Assembly: GCA_039881045.1 (NCBI GenBank)
Contig: JAYWVB010000087.1
Location: 22,022-86,021, forward strand
From: Chaetomium olivaceum
Taxonomy: Eukaryota > Ascomycota > Sordariomycetes > Sordariales > Chaetomiaceae
DNA length: 64,000 nucleotides
Direction of reading: 5' to 3'
This document shows, in pieces, positions 1 to 11,900 of this stretch. Below the pieces are notes generated by a model. It searched no databases, had not been told where the DNA came from, and worked only from the letters and a program-made list of their open reading frames with translations. Every line of letters begins with the position of its first letter. The first letter of the stretch is position 1. The translations under genes were made by a program, and so were the position numbers.

Positions 1-35
1 CCTCGTCGCACGGCCTGCCTGTAACAGCCTGGTAA

Positions 36-2322
36 TCTGAGACGAATCTGGGCACACGAAATTACCTTTCTCGTTCGCGGTCCTGAGCTGGGTGAGCTGT
101 GGCTGATTGTCCTGAGCTTTCCCTGATTCTTCCCTGAGCTAGGGTGATCCCATACGCGGCCGCCGCATAGCCTCAGTCACAATACAAACTAGCATACCCC
201 AATTTAGATTCAGAAGTAAGAAAACGGTGTTTGTGCTATCTAAAGTTGCTAGGTGCTAAGGGTAGGCCTTCCTCGAGCATTAATACTACAAAATTCCCTC
301 AGCAAGTCTGCTCTACCTTGTAACTTGATGGGATATAAGCATTTCAGGCTGCTGACCCCATTGCTGCAGGGTAACGGGAGGCATGCTTGTCGTCGCTTTT
401 GACGAGAGATCCGGAACTTGGCCCCAAGTAACATCAAAACTAAGGGGCAGTTAACCAATCCCCCCCCTCCCCCGGCCGAGGAGAGACGCACGCGCCCCCA
501 AACAACAGGAGTGGATTTTCGTGTGCGGGGTAATCCCGTTTTCCTCGATCGTCTTTCATGCTCAAGAGCACACACACTCTACGGCACCGTCTGGTCTGTC
601 ATCCGAGTGTCTCCATTGACAGCTTGAACCGAGTGCAATTATTCCCCAGTATAAAGACCGAGTTTTGCGCCATGTCTGCTGAAACCTACCACCCCTGCCG
701 GAAATGCGGCAGAGTCCACCCTCCCCGTATGCGCCGGCCTCTGGGCAGTTACTACTTCGCTGCTTGTTGCTACTTTATTTGGAGGGCCGGCCGTGCGCTA
801 CCTCATGTTCAGGACTCGTTGATCGCAGCCGCAAGGGACCCAACCTGTGATGGAGCACATCAAAAAATGCCTCGGTGCCTATGCCCGTGAGCTTGCGTGG
901 ATTGCTTGGTACGCCGTTGAGAAAGGGATGTATGTGTGGCTCGGGAAGAGCATGTTGGAGGAGTCTGTGGGGTATTACCCATTTCAGATTCCGGTTTTCG
1001 CTGTTATCGATTTCCTATGGGATGGCGGATATCTGGGCAGATTCAAGTGATGATAAGTTGTGAAAGGAATCCTGGAGGGAGGGTAAAATTGTTAACTCGG
1101 GCTTCCGAGTCGTTTAGTAGGCGGAGCGTTGCACTCGACAGAAACAACACATTGAAAGCTTTTCTTCCATACGCATTTGATAGTATAGATGATTCTAGGG
1201 GGAACCTGTTACAAGGAAAGGCGTATCAATGCGGTGACGTAGTATCTCTGGCCGTTTTAAATATACCATACATGGACTGGTTTGTTAGATTACCTTAGGT
1301 ACCTAGGCCGGGGCATGTAGACGGCGCCTAGGCCGGCAATCAACGTGCCTCCAAGCTACCCATTTATAATGCTTTTCCGGAATAGAACTCGAAGTGACTT
1401 GCCATCCACTGGACCTTCTGCCTGACCTGACCAGGCTCGGCAGCTAGCTGGAACTTATTAATAAGCTCTGGAGCCTAAGCAGTTTCATGCGCCTCCCCGT
1501 GAGCCTTTAGCGCTGATTCCTCCGCGCCGAGATCGGTCAGAAGCACTGCAACTTTTATCCACGTGTGTGATTGAGGAAGAATTGTATGCCATGATGCCTT
1601 GGTGGCAACTGGTTGCCTTTGGGGAGACTGCCACTTGGTCAGCTGACCCCCTTTCTTTTGACAAGATCTTCCTCAGTTTGAGTAAGGACGCCATTGAGGG
1701 TAGCAAAGTCTTTCGCGATACCATCATCTCGTCCGGAACGTCCTTAATACCGTTATACAGTCGTTCAGAAAGCACGATAGTCTCCTTGAAGTCGGCTAAA
1801 GAGAATCCGAATAACATCGCCCATACGTTTCCCAGCACAGTGTCGAAATTAAGATGATGAAGTTTTGAGGCAAATACTGGAAAATCTTGTTCTAGCTGCC
1901 TCCCAGCCTTGGAGGCAGAAGTGTAACCGCGGGGAAGCTGCCCGAGATACCACCCATCTGCAAGGCGCTTTGCGTATATCGCATTTTAGCTAATTAGGGC
2001 GGTCAACCACCCCTGCATCTGGTCCTGCTCCGCCTTGACGAGAGCTTGATAGGAAACTTATACCCTGTTATGATCCATTAGATTTACTAGTACTTATATT
2101 ACACTGTAGTATTACTGTTAGGTGGGTCCAATTAACGCGATTTTCTCTGAGTTTGCAGGACTGTGAGGGGTGTCCAGCCGTCCTTGTTATAACTTAGGTA
2201 GGTAGTAGATGCACTAGTATATTACAGGTTTAATTTGCAGCGAAGCTGTTACGCAGGTTATAATTCCCTAATACCATGTAGGTACCAAAAAGGAAGTTTC
2301 GTATGCCCAGATTCGTCTCAGA
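36..2322. mobile_element. Putative PIF/Harbinger-type DNA element, degenerate or non-autonomous
   Basis: The ends are inverted repeats. The first 19 bases from position 36 (TCTGAGACGAATCTGGGCA) match exactly the reverse complement of the bases ending at 2322, and similarity continues to about 36 bp with roughly four mismatches. Both ends are flanked by the same trinucleotide TAA (33-35 and 2323-2325). A 3-bp TWA target duplication is the signature of PIF/Harbinger elements, so the superfamily is inferred from that alone. The interior has no recognisable transposase, only short frames and one fragment resembling a STAND-protein N-terminus. It could be a non-autonomous derivative or an old, mutated copy. 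Confidence 0.55.
1485..1817 (-). pseudogene. Fragment resembling the fungal N-terminal domain of STAND/HET-type proteins
   Basis: The minus-strand frame from the ATG at 1817 begins MLFGFSLADFKETIVLSERL, followed by a hydrophobic/charged alternation with 'LLPSMASLLKLRKIL'. Many fungal STAND (NACHT/ankyrin) and HET-like proteins begin with a 'FGFSVGDF' helix-bundle domain, which this resembles. Similarity stops after about 60 residues and no NACHT, ankyrin or other effector domain follows. It lies entirely inside the TIR-bounded element at 36-2322, so it is probably a captured or residual gene fragment. Chance resemblance remains possible because the match is short. Confidence 0.3.
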
Positions 2323-2878
2323 TAACAGAATGTAGACGTAATCGGCTGTGTGTGTCAGCTATAGTTACAGTTTAGGTCAACTACCTGAGTAAACGTTGGA
2401 AAACTGATATGAGGATATCAACTGATCTGCGTTAGAGTCTATAGTGATCAGCCTGAGGCTGCCCAGTGATGATCTAGATTGTGAACAGTAGGGAGGCATC
2501 AATGCCTACCTGAGAATAAACTTGAGAGAGTGAGAGATCCTGAGTCGCTAGTGTCTAATTCAGATCCAACCAACTGGAAAGGAACGCCATACTTACGTCC
2601 AGAAAACAAAACTACGGAATTTCCAGAATAAGTGACTAGGAACGGGGTGATAGAAGGGTACGAGATGGATAAAGGTGTTTAGGGAGTAGATTGTGTGGTT
2701 GGGAATTGATGATACGCAGGCTGTTTTGATCGGGACTTTGTAGTTATTCCTGGTTACAGCTAGAAAAGGTTCCTAAAGGAGATTAACAGGAGAGTCGAGG
2801 GAAAATAGTTAGGCGGAAACCCGGTCTAGATCAAGAGAGAAAGCCAAAAACGATATGCGTAGAAAAGTTGGAAAAGAT

Positions 2879-2885
2879 AAAAAAA
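2879..2885 (-). terminator. RNA polymerase III T-run after tRNA-Tyr
   Basis: On the minus strand, seven consecutive T residues lie about ten bases beyond the tRNA discriminator base. This is the usual Pol III stop signal. Confidence 0.7.
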
Positions 2886-2894
2886 GAATGAGAG

Positions 2895-2982
2895 TCCCCT
2901 CGACCGGAATCGAGCCGGTGACCTTTCGGTATCGATAATTTCCATTACAGCCGAACGTGATAGCCAACTACACCACAAGGGG
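2895..2982 (-). tRNA. tRNA-Tyr (anticodon GTA) with a 14-nt intron
   Basis: The minus strand folds into a full cloverleaf. The acceptor stem pairs CCCCTTG with CGAGGGG. C1-G72 plus discriminator A73 are the eukaryotic tyrosine identity elements. The D arm starts at GTGTAG, the anticodon stem is TTCGG/CCGAA, and the T arm is ACCGG-TTCGATT-CCGGT. The seven-base anticodon loop CTGTAA|A carries anticodon GTA. It is interrupted after position 37 by a 14-nt intron (2931-2944), the canonical place for nuclear tRNA introns. Within the intron ATTAT can pair with GTAAT around the anticodon, giving the expected anticodon-intron helix. A Pol III T-run follows. No second tRNA was found in the window. Confidence 0.95.
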
Positions 2983-3611
2983 ATTTGATTCGTTGAGATT
3001 TACGTTCGGTAAAGTCGTTTGAGTAAGCCTCAACATTGCCAGAATTTCGCATGCAGTTCAGGATCGAAGCTCATGTCGGTGCAGTTGATGTTGGTTGTCG
3101 GGTTTTACATACCCAATCAGGTTATTCGATGATTGGGACTTGTGTCTCGTAAGCCGCATCCGAACCGTTATTTTGGCTGCCTGCAGCGACATCAGGTAGT
3201 GACTCATAGGGTAACTACGATGATGATGAGGGGAAAGATTGAATTAAAAAGATGTTAGATGATGAAACCAGCAAAGAGGCGTCCCTTTTCCAACTGGGAA
3301 TATACGGTCCGTACAAGGTGAGGGCCTCATACAGTGACTCTTGTATAGGTTCTTTACCAACCGTCCCATTTGGACGTAATTTGCTTATGAACGTTCTGTA
3401 TCTACTTGGGAGGGTTGGCGATCAGGCGCTAGTACCGGTGCCTGCCCTGCAATCTTGTCGGAGCAGTTAAGAGATAAACATCTTCTGTCCGCCTCTATGA
3501 ATTGCGTACAACATGTGCCATATCAAACTGCCCTGAAAAGCTGCGTTCAACTAACTCTATGGCATTCTAACGGGTCCACCGATATCAGATGCGAGAGCTC
3601 GTCGCGTACCG
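2983..3611. other. Intergenic stretch, no gene seen
   Basis: Between the tRNA and the 3' end of the PD-(D/E)XK-like gene there are only short unsupported frames. Confidence 0.5.
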
Positions 3612-5365
3612 TCAAGTACGTGCTAACGTGGAAGCTGGAACAAATAGCCTGCTGATCCACTCACGGAAATTCCCAGCCATCCATCCGGCGAGCTGCCGCA
3701 GAACCGCGATAATCATATACATACCAGCGATGGTCCTAATGTCGCCTATGTACATGTCGGTAACGATATCCTGACGGTGGTCGCGTTGTTAGTCCGCGGT
3801 ACAACGAGAACAAAACGAGAACATCAGGACAGGGCGGGGGAAGGGAGAGGGTGAGGGGGCAGAACACGCACAATTGCGTCGCCTGCGTCGATAGCGAAAC
3901 TCAACCTCCACTCGTGCTCCACAATGAGCAGCAATGGCAACGTCACGATCTTCTCCCCCGTCATATGAGCCTTTTGCGCCATCAATGCGTGTATCCGCCG
4001 GTGCCAGGCCGCTGTGCAAACACCAAGTTGTCGCCGTCCTTCCTCGAGACTACTCATGCCCGTCTTAGTCGCGACCCCGACCGCGATAGGCGAATACCGT
4101 AGCGGCCCGTCCGCCAGTTGGTTCACGCCCGCAGACATCGGCATGCTCGCCACAGCTTCGCGGATCGCCTCCGTCAGCATCGAGTCTGTCTCCCGCTGTC
4201 GCCCGGGCCAACCGTGTTGCTCACGCGGAAAGCCCGGATCCACAAACAACGCCAAGACAAAGTCGAGTCTCTTAGAGTCAACCGTCTCGCGGGTTTCCGT
4301 CCTGTCCAGTGCGGGCTTCCACGGCGGGAGACACGGCGGTGCGATGGACGCGTGAGTAACAGCCTCGACAAGCCGTGGGCGCAGTCTGGCCGGTCGAGGG
4401 CAAGACGAAATAGCGGGTTGTGGACCTCCATGTTCCACGTAGCCTCATGCCGTCCGAGTATCCGGCAGCTGTTTGCAGCGGCAACAAGGTCGACGAGCAT
4501 GTCCAACTCGGCAAGAGCGGCCATACGCGGACTGGGCTGACGCCGTTGCCGTCGCTCCCAGTACGGCGGCCCATGCGGCTTCTCGTCGTCGTCACTATCG
4601 TTATTACTATTATCGTCATTATCGTCGTTGTCGTTGTCATGGTCGTGTCGTGGTCGCTATTGTTATTATTTTTATGGTCGCTATCTGTCGTATCCTGAGC
4701 AGCATCGCTGTCCAACGGGCGGGTGTCTACCTCGGGCATTCCTGTGTCATGGTAGAACCATGTCTTTCGGTGACGGCAGCCGGCAGCCCTGTCAATGTCG
4801 TCTTTGATTGAGAGAGGCATAAACGCCTCGTGGTGCACGACAATATCCCAGACGTGCTTATACAGGCCTCGCACATCAGCCGGTAGCTGGGCTACCGCGT
4901 TCTCTGCCATGGCCGGGAATCGGACGGGCTTGTCGAGATTGCGAAGCGCGGTGGTTGTGAGCGTAAGAGCCGTTCCTGACAAGGAGGACGTGTTGGAGAC
5001 GACGGATTTGGCCGAGGGTGTCTTCTCTGGATCCGTGAAGCCGGCACCATCCTCGGAAGCCCAGCCATCGGTGCGGCGCCGCTTGGCGGACGATAGAGCA
5101 CGGCCGTGTGATGGTGGAGATGTCGCCATCTCGCCGAGTTTGCGTCGTCTCTTAGCGATTGCGTTGCAATTGGGGTCGGGCGGCGAAGCCGTGCCTTGCA
5201 ACCACCGCTCGACCGACCAGGATGTGCCGGATTCAAGTTGTGAGCTAGAACGAGCACCCGATTCAAGTTGCGATTGCAGCGTCGACGTCTTTTGCTGCAC
5301 TCGGGCAGGACTGGTGATTGCTGCTTGACCCGATGAGGTGTTGTGGCTCGATTGGTGGGTTGCAT
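3612..5365 (-). pseudogene. PD-(D/E)XK nuclease-like protein, paralogue 2 (frame-broken, catalytic Glu replaced)
   Basis: Homologous along its length to the gene at 31710-33340. Shared blocks include 'LPADVRGLYKHVWDIV', 'ATWNMEVHNPLFRLAL', 'KRLDFVLAL', 'SPIAVGVATKTG' and 'RRQLGVC'. The last exon (3612-3770) reads DIVTDMYIGDIRTIAGMY and ends at TGA; it is joined by a phase-0 intron (3771-3871, GTGCGT...CAG) at exactly the position used in the paralogue. Three single-base corrections are needed, near 5310-5330, at about 4640 inside an Asp/Asn-rich repeat, and near 4392. The family E-x-K motif (ETK in the paralogue) reads ATK here, so the nuclease fold probably lacks activity. The frame breaks may be assembly errors; the Glu-to-Ala change is not explained that way. 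The start at 5365 is tentative. Confidence 0.7.
4585..4690 (-). repeat. Degenerate GAC/AAT-type repeat encoding an Asp/Asn-rich tract
   Basis: Low-complexity codon runs (GAC, GAT, AAT, AAC) sit inside the PD-(D/E)XK paralogue. One reading gives a run of Asp and Asn, another a run of Thr, Ile and Met, and a frame change falls inside the tract. This is slippage-prone sequence. Confidence 0.6.
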
Positions 5366-7400
5366 ATTGGGCTACGGGTTGAACCGTTGTCCTCTTGTCA
5401 CATTATTTCAAGCCTGGGGCACTCCTTCCATATGAAGGACCGGATATCGATCTTGCCAGAGCCAAAAAAATTTTATGGGTCGTGTGTCAAGACAAAAAGC
5501 GCGACGACATGAATTACAACTGTGTGAATTGTCACCACATGGGCAAAAAAAGCCGAACTCCAAGTGTAGAAACTCGAGTTGAAAAAACGAAACAAAAGTT
5601 TTCCGGAAGTCTGGAGAATATTCTTTTTACTTTATTTACATTTTGTTTACCGCGTTTCCATTTTCCATTCTTTTTCTACAGCTCTTCTTTCTTTGTTGTT
5701 TTTTTACTTTTATTTTATACCAAACTTTATCTTTCTTTGGTGTTCGGCTTTTTTTGGCCAAAGGGTGATTGTGGATGTCGAATTCGAGCCCCACTCAACT
5801 CGTTGACAACACCTCAGGTCGCTCATTGGCGAGTCTGCTGAGTGGATCCTATCTTTTAGGTCGCGAAAGGTGCGCGCTGTCCAGTGACCCTCACGGACAA
5901 TTAATTAACAACCTCTGTGTACGTTAATCTGTAACTACACAGTCGTTACCGTTATCAGCGTCAAGCAACGACGTTCGTTCCGAGACTCAATCTCGGTCGG
6001 GGCCGATTGCTCGTGGCCGGCGTGGGGGGCTTGCGCGCTTGACGATCGGAATCAGCACAACCCGAACCGGGGCTTCGGGTGTTTGCAGCCCTATCTTGAT
6101 GAGCAATGTTACGAATATTCGTACTTATGAAACCGAGCCTGTCTTCAGGACCAAACATCCGAGGTCCTGCTGTGGGTCGCCGGCAGTGATATTTCGTGGT
6201 TGAATCGATGTGCGACAAATGCCGAAGCTCCCGTCATTGCTTGAAGACGTCTCTCCCCGAACAACGCTCAGGGGTTCCCGGTCGTCCGATATCTTCTCAT
6301 CGGCGCAAGCCGAAAATGGTCCACAAGCTTGCGGCTGAACTCTGTCACATCTTGAGACCGGGATTCCCATTTCTCATTGCCCCAGCGTCATTGACGGCGG
6401 CGCCAGAAACGGAAAGCACTATCGACGTGGTTGAGAGACATGAAATGGTGGAGATGACCACTTCGCGCCCATAATGGGAGAGCGATTGGCCCAAACGAGC
6501 ACGGGCGTCAATGGACGTGAAATATTTCAGGGCTCAGGTCTGTACCTTAGCCCAATTAGTGCAGTTCGGCCGCTGTGACTGCAGGTACGCGCTCCAGCCA
6601 CCTAACGCCGCCAAGACCGTAATCGAAAATGCTCTTGCTGCTTTTCGCTCAGGTCTTGTTGGGCTGCAAGAAAAGCACGAGGAAACGACATGGGGAGCTG
6701 AAAACCGAAAAATACGGACGCTCCCGACCGAGGCCCACCCCCTGCCTGTCCTGTTGTTTGCCGGCCACGCCAGGTCCGTCGGATTCGGGAAGAACGGCAG
6801 CTGAGACCCAGACCAGCCAGCGTACCGCTGCGTATCGCTCCACCCATCTCAACTGGGCACTGCAGCCAGCCAACCGAGAACCCATGCCCTTCATGCATCG
6901 CTTTCACAGCATCGCCAAGCCTGACCCCCGGCATGGCGGCGGCGGCGACAAGATTCTGGAGCTCGCCCGTTCCGAGGGAAGCCCAGCCGAGTTTCCAGGT
7001 TGGAGGTCCTCCACCTCAGCTGTCACCCTGTGGCGTGTGGGCAAGTCTTTCTGTCGTCCAGGATGTAGTTACGCCGACCGCTTCCCACTCACCACCAAAA
7101 CCAGAATTTGATGGTGTTTGTTCGCTTGTCGGTTTGGAAGCGTCTCTCGTTTTGATCAGTGTTGGTTGTCGTTGACCTGCTGAGATCACCATCGCCGAGT
7201 TCCCCGCCATTCGTTTAGCGGACGATCACCGCCAGATATTCTTCGACCCTGCCCAGGTCCACAGACGACGACATTCGCTTGCTTGGGAAGCCACGGCGGC
7301 TCACTACTAGGCGCGTCACCGCCAGGTTTGGGAAAGGAGCACACAACCGAGAAGATAAAGCATTCGCTCCTGCCCACGGCGGTTCTGGTTTATCTTTCCG
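5366..7400. other. Intergenic region, no gene recognised
   Basis: About 2 kb between divergently placed genes. The part near 5600-5760 is T-rich. The rest, up to the GH16 start, includes the probable GH16 promoter and 5' UTR. Frames of 60-160 codons overlap on both strands without family motifs and were not called. Confidence 0.5.
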
Positions 7401-8900
7401 ATGGATAACGGCGATTACTTCGGCCGTCCGGCCGCCAACATGCCCTCCATGGCTTCCACTGCCGCCCCAACCCCGCAAAGACCCGGACACCGAGCGAATC
7501 TGGTGGGCGCAACCCCTTCGGCGACGGCGTCGAGTCGCAAGCATCACAACGGTCGGGCAACAACGGCAATCCCTTCATCAGCCCCTCCATATCACGCCCC
7601 GCCAGCAGTTTTGACTCGGCTTCCGCTCTGGGCCGCTTCGATGGCGGGCAGCGCTACTTCCACTCGCGCCGCGTCCGCAAGGGCGAGGTCGAGAAGCCGT
7701 GGACGAAGCAGGTCGACCCCAAGGAGAAGTGGGTCACCATCCTTCCCATCATCGGCATCATTATCGGCTTGGGCATTTCGGGTTTCTTGGTGTGGGACGG
7801 CATCCGCAGCGTCGTCCAGCATAACTACTGCCTGGTGCTGGAGGAGAATTGGGCGAATGGCTTCAACGAGAAGGTGTGGAAGAAAGAGGTGCAGGTGAAC
7901 GGATTTGGGTGAGTGCTTCCTTGGTTTTTACAACTCGTCGGCGATGTGACTGACAACATCTAGCAACGGCGAGTTTGAGCAGACCACCCCGGGCGACGAA
8001 AACGTCTTCGTCGAGAATGGCAACCTCATCATCAGGGCGACGCCCCGCGATGACGCCATGATGCAAAAAGACACCAAGATCGACCTCCTCAAGGACGGGA
8101 CCTGCACGTCCACCTCTCCCACCTCTTGCATCGCCTACACCAACATCACCGCGGGCAACTCTTCCATCGTGCCCCCCGTCCTGTCTGGACGCATCAACAC
8201 CAGCCCCGGTGCCACCATCAAGTACGGCCGCGTCGAGGTCACGGCCAAGCTGCCCGCCGGCGACTGGCTCTGGCCCGCCATCTGGATGATGCCGCTCGAG
8301 AACAAGTACGGTCCCTGGCCGGCATCAGGCGAGATCGACATCGTCGAGTCGCGCGGTAACAACTACACGCACCCGCAGGGCGGCAACAACATCATCTCAT
8401 CGGCGCTGCACTGGGGCCCCACGCCGGGCAACGACGCCTGGTGGCGCACCAATGTGAAACGGCAGGCGCTGCACACCACCTACGCTGCGGGCTTCAACAC
8501 CTTCGGCATCGAGTGGTCGCAGAAGTACCTCTTCACCTACGTCAACTCGCGCCTGCTGCAGGTGCTCTACGTCAACTTCGACGAGCCCATGTGGGGGCGC
8601 GGCAACTTCCCCGTCCAGGACAGCAACGGCACCCGCGTCGAGGACATCTGGGGCCACACCGGTCGCGCTCAGACCCCCTTTGACCAGCCCTTCTTTTTGA
8701 TCCTGAACCTGGCGGTTGGTGGCACGAACGGTTGGTTCGAGGACAACGTCAATGGCAAGCCGTGGCTGGACGCCTCGCCGAATGCCCGCAAGGACTTTTG
8801 GCAGGCCAAGGACCGCTGGCTGCCTACGTGGACGCAGCCGCAGATGGAGGTCAGCAAGGTCATGATGTGGCAGCAGTGTGATGGTAATGAGGATCTTTAG
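7401..8900 (+). CDS. Membrane-anchored GH16 family beta-glucanase / beta-glucan-binding protein
   Basis: About 481 residues once one frame correction is made. The N-terminus (MDNGDYFGRPAANMPSM) is a Ser/Pro-rich cytosolic tail, followed near residue 110-135 by one membrane helix 'ILPIIGIIIGLGISGFLVW', giving a type II orientation. The GH16 lectin/glucanase fold follows, with 'WPAIWMMP' and the catalytic ExDxxE in GEIDIVES near residue 292. Exon 1 ends at 7908 (GG|GTGAGT), the intron is 7909-7963, and exon 2 runs to TAG at 8898-8900. The first ~25 codons are in a different frame from 'RNPFGDGVESQ...' onward and one missing base around 7470-7500 joins them. The family cleaves or binds beta-1,3(4)-glucans, and a cell-wall role at the membrane is inferred. 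The enzyme specificity cannot be read from sequence. Confidence 0.85.
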
Positions 8901-11900
8901 GGAGTGGTCATCTTTTTGGGAAGATCTAAGACTTTCTGTCTGCGATGGTGTTGGGGCATAGATTGGTTGTTTATTTTGGGTATCTAATGTCTATATCTTT
9001 TGTCTCCTTTTGGAATGAATACATTTGATGGTCTCAACATCTGACCCCTTGTTCACGTTTGGTGTTGTTCAAGTCCACGATAACCACAAGTCGAAAGCTC
9101 CCTGCGCTGTCAACAATTCAGGGTATAGACAAACAAATTCGCGCCGTGACATGTCAATCCGGCGTGCTTGATGCGCCTCCTGAAACGCACTACGGGAACC
9201 CCTTTGCGGTGCTTTTTGGCGCAGGGCTCGAGCGGCGCCATCCCTTCCCGCAGAAGAGGTGTGGCTGGCTCCTGAGATATGCTAGCGGTTGTGCTCGGCA
9301 CAGTCTAGGACAAGCCGAAGGAGTCTCTGTTTCCATTCCCCACAGCATCCTGCCGGGCGGCGAGAACCCGCAACCAGAAAGGGAATGTGATGCGAGATGC
9401 TGTTTTTCTCGAAACATTCTCTTGCAGTTTCTGGCCCTCAGTGCTGGATCGCGAGAAATCCACAAAAAATTTTGACAGCGAAAACCCAGCGAGATCCAGG
9501 CACAAAATCGGCAATCCAATCCACCAGACGAGGTGACAAGCAACCCACGCCGATCACAGGCCGGGGCGAGAACAGGGTCCAGAATTCGCGAGTGAGGATC
9601 ACCAACATGGGAAGCAACGACCCCCACTTTGCTCTGCTCCGCTCCGCTCCGCTTCAGCCTTTCAATATCTTTTTCGACATGAGATAGGTATGAGTTGGCT
9701 GTCAATGATTGTGGATATGGACATGGGAAGTTCAGAGCTATTGCAAGCTGAAGCTGCAGGTATTCGTGATATTGAACTTTTTCGGACACGCAACCCTGCA
9801 TGGCTGGCTTCCATTGCTTCCGCTGGCTGGCTGCTCGGCTTGCTGCATGGACACTGAAAATTCCAGCTGGTCGGTAACGTTAATTTTTTCGTGACCGCCG
9901 GCCGGCTCGTTAGCGAGTGAGGTAAAAAACCGACAGCGAGATAAAAAAGCTTTTTCGTGTTCGAGCTCGCGGGCGCAAACGCTCAGCGCCAATTGGATTG
10001 GCCACGGGCAGTGAGCGATGTCTGAGCTGTTTGAACCGCTCGCTTGGTCCGTTCGACCGCCCGCTCTAGTTTGTGTGAGGTTGGTAAGACGGTGAGACAC
10101 CAGCAGCGAGACGCCGAACGCTCGACACGAGAAACGCGCCTCCACCCCCCGCTTGTCTCAGCAACTCTCGATTGCAAAAATGCAAAGTCATGATGCAATC
10201 GCTGCAAACACTCAGGTGGTTCTGGCCGAGATAACCCGTTTGACTGGCCGCCGGGGCTGCCAGCGCAGCATCACACTGCAAGTTAAACGAAGATGCACTG
10301 GAACTCTTTTGACAACCCACTTCTTCGGGAAGGTCCCACCCTTGCCTTTCTTCTTCGTTTCCTCCCCCCCCTCCTCCCTCCCCACTCTGGTCGTTCACCG
10401 TTCGCAACCGATCCTGTCCGGATCGGTGCGGTTGCGTGCAGATGCGATCTGATTGACCGGGAGGGGGGGCCTTGCCTATTTTTGGATGCCGCTGCGACGT
10501 GTGGGTTCCCATTGCCAATTCTCGTATTCTTTTGGCCTCCCCCTCTCTGAGGTTTGTGGTGAATGGCTGGTCTGCTGGCTGGTATCTGCCCAATCCCGGA
10601 CGGGCGGTTTTCTGAATGGGTCGATGCAGGGTTGAAGTGCAGAATTAACTATCAGAGAGGGGCAATAGTTAACAACTCATTTTTTCGGTGTTGGGCTTGC
10701 GTCTTATCATCAGTTCGATATTACGTGTAATTACGAAATGACCCCGATACCCAAATGAGCGAGAAGGGCTGAGCGCCGAAATCTCGACGCCAGGGTCGCA
10801 GCGCGCTATTGTCTTGTCCTTCAGGGGGTTGCATGTGGCTCCGCCGGCCCCGGCGTTGCTCTGATCGCGACGGAGCATCGGTAGGCGGCGAGGGTGGATT
10901 GGATCAACACAAGTTTAAGGTCCCATGTCAGGCTGGAAGAGGGGGGGGTATCTCGCCGCTTTAAGAGACTTTATTGCTCAGCTGAATCGAGTGCAGGTGG
11001 ATGTACCTCACCCGCCAAAAAAGGAACCTGGAAACCTCCAATCATCCATGCATTGGCCGCATTCCGACATGCCACCCAACCGGAGAATATCAGCTTCGTG
11101 CGTGGTTCTCGATGCGTGCTTCTCGATCCTGAGCCCTGTGGAATCAGCCTTGCTTGGACTGGTGCAAGCATGAGGTAGGATAATGTGAGGATAATGTGCA
11201 AACGGCCAAGTTTTCTGAATTATCCGACAGGTTCGTCATGGTGGCGGTCAAAGTCCTATAGTCATTCCAACTTTGCATTGAAGCTGCCAAAAAATCCCAG
11301 GTAGAGTGGAGTTGTCGATGGGTGGCAGTTACTGCTTAGGTTGTTCAGCCTCGCCCTTTCCTTCCACGTTGGCTGCTACCAGACCTCGTTCACAAGCGGG
11401 GCCATGCAATTTTTGACCACCACTGAATGTGCGAACTGCAATGGAGGATTCGTCGGAAACCTGTCGGTGGAATCGTTCTGCGGGAATGCAAAAAGCCTGC
11501 ATCAAAAGCCTCCAACACCTGACGTTTTCTTCGCCGGTGGCGAACCGTTGCACTTTTACGAGAGAAGTCCTCGTCCGTTCGGTTAGCCGTTGAGCAATTA
11601 ACAATTGAGACCCAGCGGCATCCAGCCCAACCACAGAGCTCAGCTCCAGGGTAACCGCCACGCAAACGCCCAAGGCCCCAAGCAGCCGATATTTATTTCC
11701 TTTACCGCCAATATGCCCCAAAAGCGCCTGCAAGAGCCGCCCCGAGTGCCAGCCGCAAGAGAGGCGTGCGGATCGGAGATGAGGTTCGTGAGGTACATGA
11801 TGGTTCCTCTCAGTTACTAGCTGCGTCGTGGGCGGGCTCCGATGTGATGAGGCGCCTTTTTCGTCGTGCGATCCCGAGAAGGTTCATTGCCCGGCGTGAT

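Noticed and set aside
249..1298. Several 60-120 codon frames on both strands near the left end
   Set aside because: They overlap each other, show no motif or splice logic and lie inside the TIR element.
5760..5830. tRNA-like TCGAATTCGA string
   Set aside because: No cloverleaf can be drawn around it.
9190..9801. 203-codon minus frame between GH16 and GT2
   Set aside because: No recognisable domain, unusual composition and overlapping plus-strand frames of equal quality; treated as chance.
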